Assembly: GCF_027596085.1 (NCBI RefSeq)
Contig: NC_072469.1
Location: 19,933,281 to 19,997,280 of the forward strand
Length of the DNA: 64,000 nucleotides
DNA from: Anoplopoma fimbria
Taxonomy: Eukaryota; Chordata; Actinopteri; Perciformes; Anoplopomatidae
Reading direction: 5' to 3'
Below are positions 41,006 through 52,444 of the stretch, one piece after another (within the stretch, counting starts at the first letter, position 1; each line of letters starts with the position of its first letter). Position numbers and translations under genes: made by a program. The notes under the pieces were generated by a model that saw only the letters and a program-made list of their open reading frames with translations, had not been told where the DNA came from and did no database searches.

Positions 41006-41049
<44 letters not shown>

Positions 41050-41110
41050 TAAATAAATGTATAAGGTGTGTGAATGGTGTGACTGTTCAACGAAAGAAAC
41101 ATTTTGGTAT
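39301..41110. other. Intergenic DNA between pdk3 and slc51a
   Basis: AT-rich and without a recognisable gene. It includes a GC-richer patch at about 40250-40440 and an (AT)n/TATC-rich tract at 40964-41045. Confidence 0.6.
40964..41045. repeat. AT/TATC-rich simple repeat
   Basis: ATCTAT units pass into about 20 AT units, roughly 80 bp from the predicted slc51a 3' end. Confidence 0.9.
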
Positions 41111-41124
41111 ATCTCATAATTTCA

Positions 41125-41130
41125 TTTATT
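41125..41130 (-). terminator. slc51a: Candidate slc51a poly(A) signal
   Basis: AATAAA on the minus strand, about 76 nt past the TGA, which implies a short 3' UTR. Confidence 0.55.
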
Positions 41131-41205
41131 CATATTGACTTATAAAATCTTTGAACCATTACATGCAGAAAATAGAATTTACACACGCACACAAACACAC
41201 AGTTC

Positions 41206-44200
41206 TCATGCAGACACGGACATTGTAACCATCTTGGTGTTCTCGTTGACTTCGTATTCCTCTTCGGGTAAAGGATCATACTGTCGGCGGTACAGCAGGC
41301 GTGTTATCAGCGTGATGATGAACATCTCCAGGATCAAAAGCTGCTGACTCATCACTGCGGAGACAGAGAGGTGAACAATGCATAAGAAAACAAAAGGTCA
41401 TCTGCGAGTAAAAGGGAACTTCTAAGGAGTCATTCCTGGATTCCCGTATTCCTAGATTGACCAATTATTACTAGTTTAGATAAACACATGGATGATTGGA
41501 TTGGTTGTATGGATGGATGTTGACTCACTGTATCCTCTGGCTACTGCGGAGAAGGGCGGAGCGCAGGCGATGGTTCCTTTCATAGCCAAGATGTTGATGA
41601 TAGCGGTTTGCAGCTGGCTCAGGATCAGCACAAGCTGCACAAAACACATATGTCCACTGTTTAACCTGACAAACAGAGCGCTGGAAACTCCTGTAAAAAA
41701 CTTATGACAGCCCCTATACCTTGACATGTTATTAGATATGTTTACTTCCAGCCAACAATATATATGAGAGGTGCTAGTTACTGTCCACAGTGAGGTATGT
41801 AAACAGCTGTTTGCATGCATAGAAGTGTCCAGCACATGTGTGTTTAAAGCGTCTCTTCTGCCTTACCTGATACATGGCGTACTTGGGGATAATCTTGAGT
41901 GTTCGCAGGGTAACCCTCAGGTGCATGAACATGATTGCTACAGGCCACAGGGCTATGATTGTCAAGATGCCCACAAATGGGCCGATCCATATAGAAGCTC
42001 CCTTAATGGACAACTGAAACATGGTCACACATACAAACACACAGGAGAATCAGGAAGTTAGCAAAGTCAACAAGGAAGAAGAGTTCTGAGAGAGCTGAAT
42101 ATAGTGTTTTTATTTGTTCCCTGGTACATCCTACTATACTAATACTAACTACTACTGCTACTAAATAATTATTTTCGTTTCTTTAGTTACACTATCATTT
42201 TTTGGCCAAATAAGGAGGACTTTATAATAAGGGTAGAAAGAACACCCTTAAGTGAATCATAATGATTTGTCCAGGATGTATCGGGAATTGTTGATGCGCA
42301 CTTATAAGAAATAACCAGTCACTCAAATGTCACTATGAGTTCATGTGAATAGTAAACTCTTGTTGGATCATCAGTTAGTTCTTACAAAAAAATCATATGC
42401 CAGAACTGTTACAAAGACAAAGAAAAAGGGCCTTTTAGGTCCATGCATTTATATTCTCATATAAATATGAAGCCTGCTGTCAGATGCAAACATCTGCATC
42501 TAGCATGCCATACTAACACTTGTTAATAAGGTCATAGTGTCTCGCTCAGTTCTGAATAGTTTTGCACACATTTGGCATTCATTCATTCATTCATTCATTC
42601 ATTCATTAAAATAATCATGAGTCACCCATTTACATTTTAGTTACACATTAATTAAGCATGTTAATTAAGCGCCTTATTACTAAAGTGTTAGCGAGACAAA
42701 ACAACAGCGAATCATAGACTGATATTGATGTTTAACCTTTGCTTTTGACCACATAATACTTAAGTCATTGACTAGCAAACATGAGTAAGCATTGGAAATT
42801 TTGGCTTTATGACTAATAGCAAAAAACATTAGGGAAACAATAGCATGGAGAGATGCCATCCTGTTTATTTCCACGTTAGCAACTCACATCAGTCAGGTTA
42901 AATGATTCGTTTCTCCAGAGGACAATTGAAAGGATGGTGAAGACAATCTTCAGCAGGGCAAACTGGAAGGAGCCAAGTTTGAGCAGGAAGAGAGAGCGTC
43001 TGGAGTTGGAACAGAGGAAACATTCAGCGTAGCCATTGATGACAGATAATTGTTTTAGTCTCTAAACGCATTTTAAAAAACTTGTAAAAGCTCATTGTGG
43101 AATACCACCATTGAACCTATTCTGGATAATTAACACAGGATGTTTTGAACAATTCAGAGAAGCCTTGAGCACACCTTGGCTTTAGACATACTCATATGTG
43201 AAAGCGCAACAACAACATTAATGGATCCTCTGTGATGCATTTCATGGGAAACTGGGCACCGCTTTACAGAGAAATGGCTGAGCAGGTTTCGGCTTGACTA
43301 TAATCATCATCACCATGGTTGTGTACAGCAGAAGGGTGTACTTGAAAGGACGATCTTTGTATTTGCAGAGAGAGAACGCATGTTAAGCGGTGCGTAGCCA
43401 GAGATATAAGCACATCTGTTTGACATCTGACATTTTGGTGAGAGTTGCATAAAGCCTAAACAGACTATACCTGCTACTGACATGACAAATAGTACATGAA
43501 GAAAAAGTTCAGGACCGCTGACACAGTGTTAATGCGCACATAGTGTTTACTCATTCAGAAAGGGGCATGCTGGGATTGCTGTGTACAGAGTTCTAGCGTA
43601 CAAACACTGGGCCCTGCCTTCAAAAAGAGTTGAATGGTCAGGAGTTCAACCTGCATTACAAATAAAAAAACTCAGGCGCACATCCAGCCTGTGTCTAATA
43701 CAGTATGAACAGAAGATTTCTGCGTTTCTGCAATCTTCAAACCGGCCAAAAAAGTTAATTAGTCGGTCATTAGTCGGTCCCCACAAGCAGTCGGTCATTA
43801 GTCGGTCCCCACAAGCAGCACATGGTTTTAGCAGCTGCACAGGATAGGTGTTTCATTAGCACTGCAGGATGTTTCAATAATCAGCTCAGTATCATGTTGC
43901 TCATACTAAAATTGAATTCTGGTTTATTTCAGCCTGGTTTAAAGTGCTTCCCATAAATGCGGCTAAAGTGGCTCCTTGGTTTGTGCCAACTCTGTTGTTC
44001 CAAAACTCCTAAGGCCTCTCCTGCTGAGGACAGTGGGAGGAGATTTGTAAACCCACATGCGCTACCTTGGGAGCTGTCCAACCACACATGCTGATGCCAT
44101 TAAACTGAAGATATGGTTCTGCCAAGTGTTCCTCGGAAGCTGTTCAAACTACGGGAATTATATCATCTCCAAAGGCAGGAAAAGCAGAAATGTTGTACTG

Positions 44201-47200
44201 ATTATGATAACCCCAGACTGTTTATTGCTGCAGTTTACCGTGTGATGGCCACGTGTGGCAGGCAGAGGCAGCAGCAGCAGCACGGCCCCGTGCTGATCTT
44301 AAGTTTATGCCGGTCTCCTCGCTTCAGGAAAGCCTCATCACCACCCACCTCCTCCACCATCAGGATCAGGAACTTGAACACCACAACGGCAAAGTAGCTA
44401 CAGAGAGATAAGAGTGATAATGAGCAAAGGGGAACTTAGAGTGAAATACGCTGAAACAATTAGATAGAAGTATGTAGAAAGGAATCTGGAGGATCAGTGT
44501 TGAAGTAGAGAAAATGAAAGTCATAACATCCATACACATTGCACAATAGAATCATTGTTTTCTATAACATTCTTAGTGGGTTATGAAGTTCAAGTTTCCC
44601 CATCTGTGATTTTTATGGTAGGTTCTGTGGGGGAAAAAACACACAGCACACTGAGAGACGGAAATGGAATCTAAGAGAAGCAGAGAAAGAGAGACCCACC
44701 AAGCAGAGGTCATATCAGTAAACATTGTGGCTCTGGGGATCCACATCCCCAGACACGACATGGTGCCAATCACCTGCAAGAGAAGAAACACCATGTGAAC
44801 ATAGAGTATATTTGACCAACACAAGCCACAGTTTTTTTCACAGTGTTGTTCTTACCGGTGCTGCCCCATTCACCCAGATGATTACACTCTTCTTATTGTT
44901 GGGCACTTTCTTATAGATGTAGACACACTCCTCTAGGAAGATCAGCATGGACGCTGCGGCCATGAAGGTGAGCACAGAGTACAGAATGATGCCAAAGATG
45001 TCCAACTCTTGAGGGAGAGACGGGAAATTACAACCAATTAGCTGTCTCCAACTTTGAGCCAGGATCCTGGACCCCATGGGCCTTTCTCAAGAAACTGAAA
45101 ATAATAGTGTAGCATGTCCTAACAAGACTAAGAGTCAACATTCATGATGTTGTCAGTCGGCGGGCACAGCACTGTTTGAACTAAATGCTGACATCAGCAT
45201 GCTAACATGCCCACAATGACAATGCTAACATGCAAATGATTAGCAGGTATAATGTTTGCCCTGTTTTCCATCTTAGTTTAGCGTGTTAGCATGTACACAT
45301 TTTGTAATTAGCACAACTGAGGATGATGAATTTCGTTAGTGTTACATTGGAACCATGAATGCTAAAGGGGAAGTTATAGAAGATTAATTTAGAGTGTTAA
45401 AATAGGTCTATAAAGTCTTCAAAGTATTTTTGACTGATAACCAGCGGCTAAGCAAATGGTGACTTTATCTTTGACAAAAAATGTGCATCATATTTTGAGG
45501 GGGTAACCAAATTCGGATACCAACCCAGACCTGGGTGAAGTTTCTGTTGACTCCATTATTATTTTACTTTGAGGTTCACAAAAGACAAGAATTCAAAGTT
45601 CATTATGAATCAATGTGAAAGTGAAAACAGGAACACATGGAAATCAAATGCAGATCGTTTCCATACGACAACATATAACAAAATGGAGGATGGACAGATC
45701 TTCTTACTTAAGACATTTTTTTGGCCAAGGAGCATCTTCACTGTGCTATTTGATTTGCAAGTTTGATGAGCTTTGCGTCATCAAAACACAAGTTTATTTA
45801 TTTTTCAGTCAGGAGAACAAACAGAACTGACAGATATAAAACAAGTGAATGTTGGTACCATATGACTAAACACATGTCGTATAATTATGAAAGCAGAAAC
45901 AAATGATTAATGCCTGAGGGTCGTATTATGCACAGCGCAAAAAAAGTAACAGGCTGTCATTTTCAGGAATAACTTTCCAAGAAGGTTATTCCTGGAAGGT
46001 TATTCTCTATTCCACAGTTCTCCCCGTCCTCTTTCGAATTTCATGCTGTTACTGTCACTTATCCAGTCAAGCTCACCATTGCTGTTGTGTATCGCCCACC
46101 AGGCCCTCTTGGTGAGTTCCTGGAGGAGCTTGACACACTAGTCTCGCACTTCCATGACGATGGCTCCGCACTCATCATGCTCGGCGACTTCAACATCCAG
46201 ACTGATAAGTTAGAACCTCTGCTTTCCTTCCTCTCCTCCTTTGACCTCTATCGCTCCTCTTCTCCTCCTACCCACAAGGCCGGCAACCAGCTGGATCTTA
46301 TCTTCACTAGACACTGCTAGTTCTACTGCTAACCTCTCTGTCACTCCCCTCCAGCTCTTGGACCACTATTTCATGTCCTACTCCCTCTCCCTCTCCTCTC
46401 CCCCCTTACTTCCTCCACCTTACCCACATGGTTTCTACCCGTAGTCATCTCCGCTTCCTCTCCCCCGCTGATCTTTCCTCTTCCGTTACCTCTGCCCTCC
46501 CTGACCCTGAATCCTTCTCTCTCCTATCCCCCGATACTGCTACTGATCTTCTCCTCTCCACCCTTTCCTCCTCTATGGACAACCTCTGTCCCTTCACCTC
46601 CAGACCTGCACGGCCAACTCCTCCTGCCCCATGGCTGTGGGACTCAGTGCGTACTGATAGACGGAGCTTAAGAGCGGCGGAGCGTAAATGGAGAACAGGC
46701 AAACTCCTGGAGGACCTTCTTCACTTCCAATCTCTCCTTTCCACTTTTTCCTCCTCTCTAGCTACTGCTAAAGCGTCTTTCTTCCGCTCTAAAATCCTAA
46801 CCTCTGCTTCCAATCCTAAAAAACTCTTTGAAACTTTCTCTTCACTCCTTCTACTTCCTCCATTCTCCCTGATGATTTCGCCAACTTCTTTGACAAGAAG
46901 GTAAACGATATCAGATCCTCCTTCTCTCAGCCCCCCTCTCCCTGTCCACCCTCTCCCTCTCTACCCTCTCCAGCTCTTCCCCCTCAGCTCCCCCTTCCCT
47001 CTCCACACCCCATCTTACCCTATTTTGCTCCCCTCTCCCCTAACGAGGTCCTCGACCTTGTTACATCTAACCGCCCCACCACATGCTCCCTTGACCCGAT
47101 CCCCTCCCCTCTTCTTCAGTCTATTGCGACTGAACTCGCAATAGACACTCACCTCATCAACACATCTCTTGTTTCGGGATGCTTTCCCTCGGCTTTCAAG

Positions 47201-49387
47201 ACTGCCAGAGTCACCCCCCTTCTGAAGAAACCATCACTTGACCCCTCTGATGTCAAGAACTTCAGGTTCCGGTTTCTCTTCTACCCTTTCTATCCAAAAC
47301 ACTTGAACGTGCTGTCTTTAAATGACTGTAATGTAATGTAATGAGTCGAATGAGCAGAATGCAGATGTTTCAGACAAAGTTAAAACTGAAACAAAGATCC
47401 AGATGTAAAAAGGTTTTGTTAATTGTTTCAGTATGTTGTCTGTATTTGTGAGTACTCTGGAAAACTGCGTCATTAACTCTCTGCTATCCAAAGTCATTAG
47501 GAAGTAACAAAAGCAAACAAACACAAAAGCACACAAACAAAAGCAAAAGTTTGAAATTCCAGCTGAAACAGACTTGTTTCTATTTCTGATGATAATGTTT
47601 CATTACTATGTCTCTACTGTTCTTAAACATCAAGCATCTTTTGCAGCTACACATGATCAGCTTTATTCAGTAAAGAGACTGAATATCTTTTTTTTTCTAC
47701 TGATCTAGTAGTGAGACTTTTGAAGTTTTACATTACATTACAGTCATTTAGCAGACGCTTTTATCCAAAGCGACTTACAGTCAGTAGTATGTTACATATC
47801 ATTCACCCATTCACACACTGATGACAGGCTACCATCAAGGTGCCACCATCAGACTCTAACTAACATTCATCATCCAGTCCACACCGATGGCAAGCCTTCA
47901 GGAGCAACTTGGGGTGAAGTGTCTTGCCCAAGGACACATCGACTGCCGAAGCCGGGTATCGAACCACCGACCCTCTGATTGGAGAACTACCTTGCTCTCC
48001 ACTACGCCACAGCCTCCCCGCTGTTTTAGCATCAAAACTATAGCCCATACTGTATTTTTGAGGCTGATACCAATATCGATATTTGGGGGTTTAATATATC
48101 TGACAACTAAAGATTTTTTACATAACGCATTAAGAAGAAACATTTTTATATGTATCCCTTAAATTTGTGAAAAGAATTGTGACTGATAATAAAAACTATA
48201 CGGAGCTCTCTGGTGGACATGCTAACAGGTACATTTTGGTAATTGCAATTTCTTCTTATTATTAATAGTATATACTTATAAGATAGCTGTATGTTGGCCA
48301 AGATAATTTATTGATCAAGCTCATATAATTAGAATATATGAGCAATCTATCAGAGTATAGTAAAATGTAGAAAAATTTGAATCAAACAATGAATGCGCTT
48401 TGTATGTTTATAACACGTTATAAAAAGGTTTTAAAAAGTTAAAGAAAACATTGCACACAGGCCAAATGTTAAAGATTGGAAACAAAATCTTAAGGCGCAA
48501 CTTTATAAAAATGTCTCTTACTGTTTTAAAGAGGAATCACCGATTTATCAAAAAACATTGATTACTGTACTTTTTACTGTATTATCCTACAAACACATGT
48601 GTTATGATGTATTTAGTGATTTACATAAGGATTTCAATCATAAAAAATGTATTAAGCTTTATTTAAGTTGCTGCAGATTCCAGGCTGCTAAACCTCTAAG
48701 AAGTGTTATTAACAGTGACAGGCAAAGTGAAATGGATAATCCAACAGGAGTCAGAAGCCTAAAGGTGAATTTACAATAACAGCCAAGGGAAATGGATTAA
48801 TTTGACAATTTGTTGAAAAGTCAACAAGTCAGTCACAAGAACTGAGCTCTGCCTGAACATGTAACATTGTGTGGCAGCTTATGTTGATACTAATCTTGCC
48901 GTATCTTGTTCCTACTGCATATGTTTTCAAAACTGATGAACCAGCAAGAATCTTAAGATTTATTTTGACTTAACTTGTAGTCTGTCTGCTTCTTAAAATG
49001 TGGAGGAATATATGTCTACTTTCTCTTCAACCCAAGACAAGAGAAGAAACATAACCACTAGGTTCTACCATAGCTTACAGTTCCCAAAGTTGGGTTCAGG
49101 GACATCTACAAGGTTTAATTAAGCACAACCAGACCATCAGTTTGGTCTCTCTTTCCACACTGTTGAAGTAGGCAGGTACATAAAAAAACAAATCAAACCT
49201 AACTAAAGATGGATTCCTGTGCATGAGATCTGGTCTGGTGCACCAAACACAACCACTCTATGAAGAGTCATCAGGTGGAGATGTGAGGTGGTGGATCATG
49301 TGTCTACTCACTGAGGATGATGTCTATGGCGAGAGGCGGCTCCTGCATGCAGCTCGGGTCCAGGGTTTGGTTGGATCCGCTGTCCAT
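41206..49387 (-). CDS. slc51a: Organic solute transporter subunit alpha
   Basis: The alpha subunit of the basolateral OSTalpha/OSTbeta heterodimer, which moves bile acids and steroid conjugates by facilitated diffusion. Exons: 49312-49387, 44856-45007, 44700-44773, 44239-44397, 42888-42999, 41867-42013, 41529-41634, 41206-41354; 324 residues (human 340). Family features in order: short extracellular N-terminus, first membrane span ending MLIFLEECVYIYKK, CLGMWIPRATMF, FKFLILMVEEVGG, a cysteine cluster GPCCCCC (about 138-144), FQFALLKIV, IACAPPFSAVARGY, and final span LLILEMFIITLITRLLYRR with an acidic tail. All phases agree. Intron 1 (45008-49311) is large and holds a LINE and a SINE. The start Met is the first in exon 1. 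The beta subunit is not in the window. Confidence 0.93.
43763..43818. repeat. 28-bp perfect tandem duplication in slc51a intron 4
   Basis: TCGGTCATTAGTCGGTCCCC plus ACAAGCAG occurs twice head to tail with no mismatch. Confidence 0.9.
45140..45390. repeat. Possible dispersed repeat in slc51a intron 1
   Basis: The segment with TGACATCAGCATGCTAACATG and TTAGTTTAGCGTGTTAGCATG reads like a repeat I associate with many fish genomes. This is from memory only; no second copy lies in this window. Confidence 0.3.
46000..47342 (+). pseudogene. Internally deleted L2-like LINE (endonuclease part plus 3' tail)
   Basis: The translation begins in an APE-type endonuclease domain (VYRPPGPLGEFLEELDTL, then LGDFNIQ and QLDLIFTRHC) and passes through LRAAERKWRTGK and, in another frame, FANFFDKKVNDIRSSF and the region before the reverse transcriptase (ACSLDPIPSPL-like, VTPLLKKPSLDP). 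Soon after, it jumps to TTTAAATGACTGTAATGTAATG, the LINE 3' end. The catalytic reverse transcriptase core is absent and there are frameshifts and a stop. It lies in slc51a intron 1, opposite to the gene. Confidence 0.85.
47728..48017 (-). mobile_element. tRNA-derived SINE with TGTAA tail (inverted copy)
   Basis: Minus-strand reading: A-box-like TGGCGTAGTGGAGAGCAAGG, B-box GGTTCGATACCCGG, CCTTGGGCAAGACACTTCA, GTCGCTTTGGATAAAAGCG and tail CATTTAGC-type end with (TAATG)n. Better preserved than the copy at 32551. Confidence 0.88.
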
Positions 49388-52300
49388 GGTGGTGGCTGCT
49401 GTCGGTGGATCTTCACAAAATGACAGCGTCCGAGTTTTCTCTTACATCTACTGATCCTCGTTGCGTAAAAGCGTGGAGATGTGCTCGTCCTCCTCTCCAA
49501 AGGTCCAAAGAGCGTCAAGTTTCCCCTCAGAGAGATCTGCCTCCCGGGCACCCAAAAAAACACTTGTTGCTTTCCCTGGACCCGCCTCTTCCCCAGTGTC
49601 ATAGGATGGAGTCATAATCACCAGTCATGTGGAAATTAATGTGAAATCGTGAGTAATTGTGAGTAATCATATTATTATTTTTAAAGAAAAGGGAGTGAAT
49701 AGGATTTGCCAAATGTCTTGGCTTTCTTAACTGTGATTTTGATGGTGTTTTCAACAAAATGCAGCATTAACATTGCCAGATGCAACAACATTTGCTTTGT
49801 TCACTTAATTGGAAGACTTTTTTTTTAATCAATCTGTCATATTTGAAATTGATAAATGACATGAGCCCACTCAAGTCTACATTCACATACAGAAAGTCTT
49901 CATCACTGAGGAAGCATACAGTAAATGTGTAGATACTGAGTGGATTCTGATTATTTGGCTCAGCTGTATGTGTGGCGTCACTCTCAGGGAGTTCTGTGAC
50001 ACATTACTTTCTCTTTTGGGGGAGTTAACTGGTAATAATTCAAAAATTTTCTGGAAAAGAGTAAGGTTTCAGTAACAATGATGATAGGGGAAGTTTGTGT
50101 TTGTGATTGGGTGTGTGAGTGTAGGGGTGTTTCTTAGGAATGGAGCCTGTGGACAATACTGTGGCTCTCAGATCACATGCCCCTTCATTACTATAGCAAC
50201 ACATGCAGGGGTATCGTCATGTGAGGCATTTGCTGCAAATCTTTTTCCCCCCTTGGCTCCATTTGAATAATTTTCCACAACACTGAGAGGCCTGTATAGA
50301 GGTGCAGTCACTGAATTAAAGCTAGTATTATACTCAATAGCAATGATGCCTGATGTGCATTTCACTAGGGACATTTCATCGGCTATTTTCTGCATTTTAG
50401 TCATTATCTCACAAGAGAACTAGCTCTAACTTTCTTCTCTTACTTACTGAACATCACCTCGGCTGTTTGCGGCCCATCTTGCCCATGTGACTTTCTGGCT
50501 TCAGGGACATTGTATCTCAATGGGACCTTTCTTGTAAAATAAAGTACATTTAAAAGAAAATAAAGAAATCACCTCTGGCCTCGTTTATCTCACATCTTTT
50601 ATTGTTCATCACATCTGCCTGTCCGTTCAGGCAAACTTGGCTTCCAGATGCTAAGATAACTTAGAGGCATGTTTTTGCAGTTTTACAGTTTTTTATCCTT
50701 GAGTTGCATGTGCAGACACATTTGAGGAATGATTACTAAAAGACTGAGGAGCACATAAACGGGTAAACATCAGGATGCGTAACCTTATACACTCCCCAAC
50801 ACAGTATTGCATAAAGGATCTATTACACTTCTTCGTCCCACCTTATATGACCATTGAATCATTTTAACAAGTTTGAGCAAATTGTATTTGCAAGTTTTGG
50901 CTGCGTCAAGGCACACCTTAGCTCAGCAGAACGGATTTGTCCCGACTGGTCTGAGTTTGTGAAATGAATACAAAATGTTTAAGAATCTACAGAGCAAACT
51001 TCAGCCACAACACAGCTTCACGAAGAAGATACTTATGGGAAAATCAAAAGTTGTATCCATATTCTGCTTCAATTTATATTAAGATTCGAACAATTCTCTT
51101 GTTAAACAAAAGATAGACTTGGAAGATGATCACATTTTGGGAAAACTCCTTTGATGATGATTAAAGGAACAACTCAGTACACTGTGCCTGGACATAAGCA
51201 GCTGTGGGCCAGATTTATTAAGAGCAGCCTCAAAGTCGAAATCAACTCCACAAATTGTCACCTGGTCACGTCATCCATGAAGTTTTGATCTCTGATCTCC
51301 TCACAATTTGTGGCTACTCGTGGTATCATAATCATTAATGGTGTTTTCCTTTTAATGGATAATCCATTCAAAGTTTTTAGTGAAACTACAGCTGCTTTGG
51401 CCTTGCGGAGATCAGGCTTGTTTGTTTTATTATAAGCCACTGTTTACTTTCCCTTAAAAAAGCTGACACAGAGGTCATTACCTTGGGAGCATGTGGCTGT
51501 GTTCATGGAATCACACAAAACAGTATGATGCCGTACAGTAATACAGTAATTGATGCGTGTTTTTTACAATTAATATTATGTATTGTTCTTGTTCAGACTT
51601 GGCATTTACATTATGTAGTATGTGCCAAGTCATGCGGTTATAACCTTGGCCAGTGCGCTGGACAGATCTGCAGACCTGATGTGATGCACTGACGGTCTCT
51701 TCTGTCCCCATATGCCTAAATGATGATTTACAAACAGCCTTGTGAGGCGCTCTTACAGAGGAAATTGAAATAAGCATTAGGGACTTGAGAGAAAGAGCAG
51801 AGCAGTCAACAGCAGAGGTCAATGGCCTGGGTGTTAGACATATAGCCAAGGGGAAGGTTCCTCTGGGTTCATAAATCTCAGTCAGAGCTCTACAAACAGC
51901 ACTTATTTTAGACGGCAGCATCTATTTATCCAAATCACTGTCTTTCTCTGACAGCACAAGGTTAGACACACTAGCTGTTCAGGCCGCATGCTGTATTTGC
52001 ATCTTTGCATCAAGTTATGTTTTTCATTAAGAATTCAGCACACGAAGATGCAGATACCGAGTAACCTTTACGCACAAAATTACTCTGGACAATTTCTGGT
52101 CTTTTTTTTAATTTTCTTGAAGTACACAATGTAGCTGCTGCTGTAAACTCATCATTTTTTGATATTTGACGCATTTATTACATTAAAGATTAAAGCTGAA
52201 TTGACAAAAAAACTACTTAATATGTCATACTTATTCAATTACTTTAGCTATTAAAAGGGAAGTCCACCTATTTTTACATCGAAATGTCGATGCTACATTT

Positions 52301-52440
52301 GCTGCAACTAGCAGACTGCACCCAAAATTTGCATTGTGGTTTACTGAAATTTTTTAGAAAATTGCCCATCATGAGCTTGACAATGTTAAAGTAGTCAAGT
52401 ATGTATCTTGAATTAATAACCTCATAAGAGCAAATTTAGA
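49388..52440. other. Intergenic DNA upstream of slc51a
   Basis: No gene, RNA or clear repeat is recognised. The first about 200 bp are probably slc51a promoter and 5' UTR. An AATAAA-like motif (AATAAAG at about 50538) and several short ORFs were seen but are not supported. Confidence 0.5.
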
Positions 52441-52444
52441 CGGG

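Noticed and set aside
46445..46702. Minus-strand ORF in the LINE region
   Set aside because: Antisense shadow of the LINE coding remnant.
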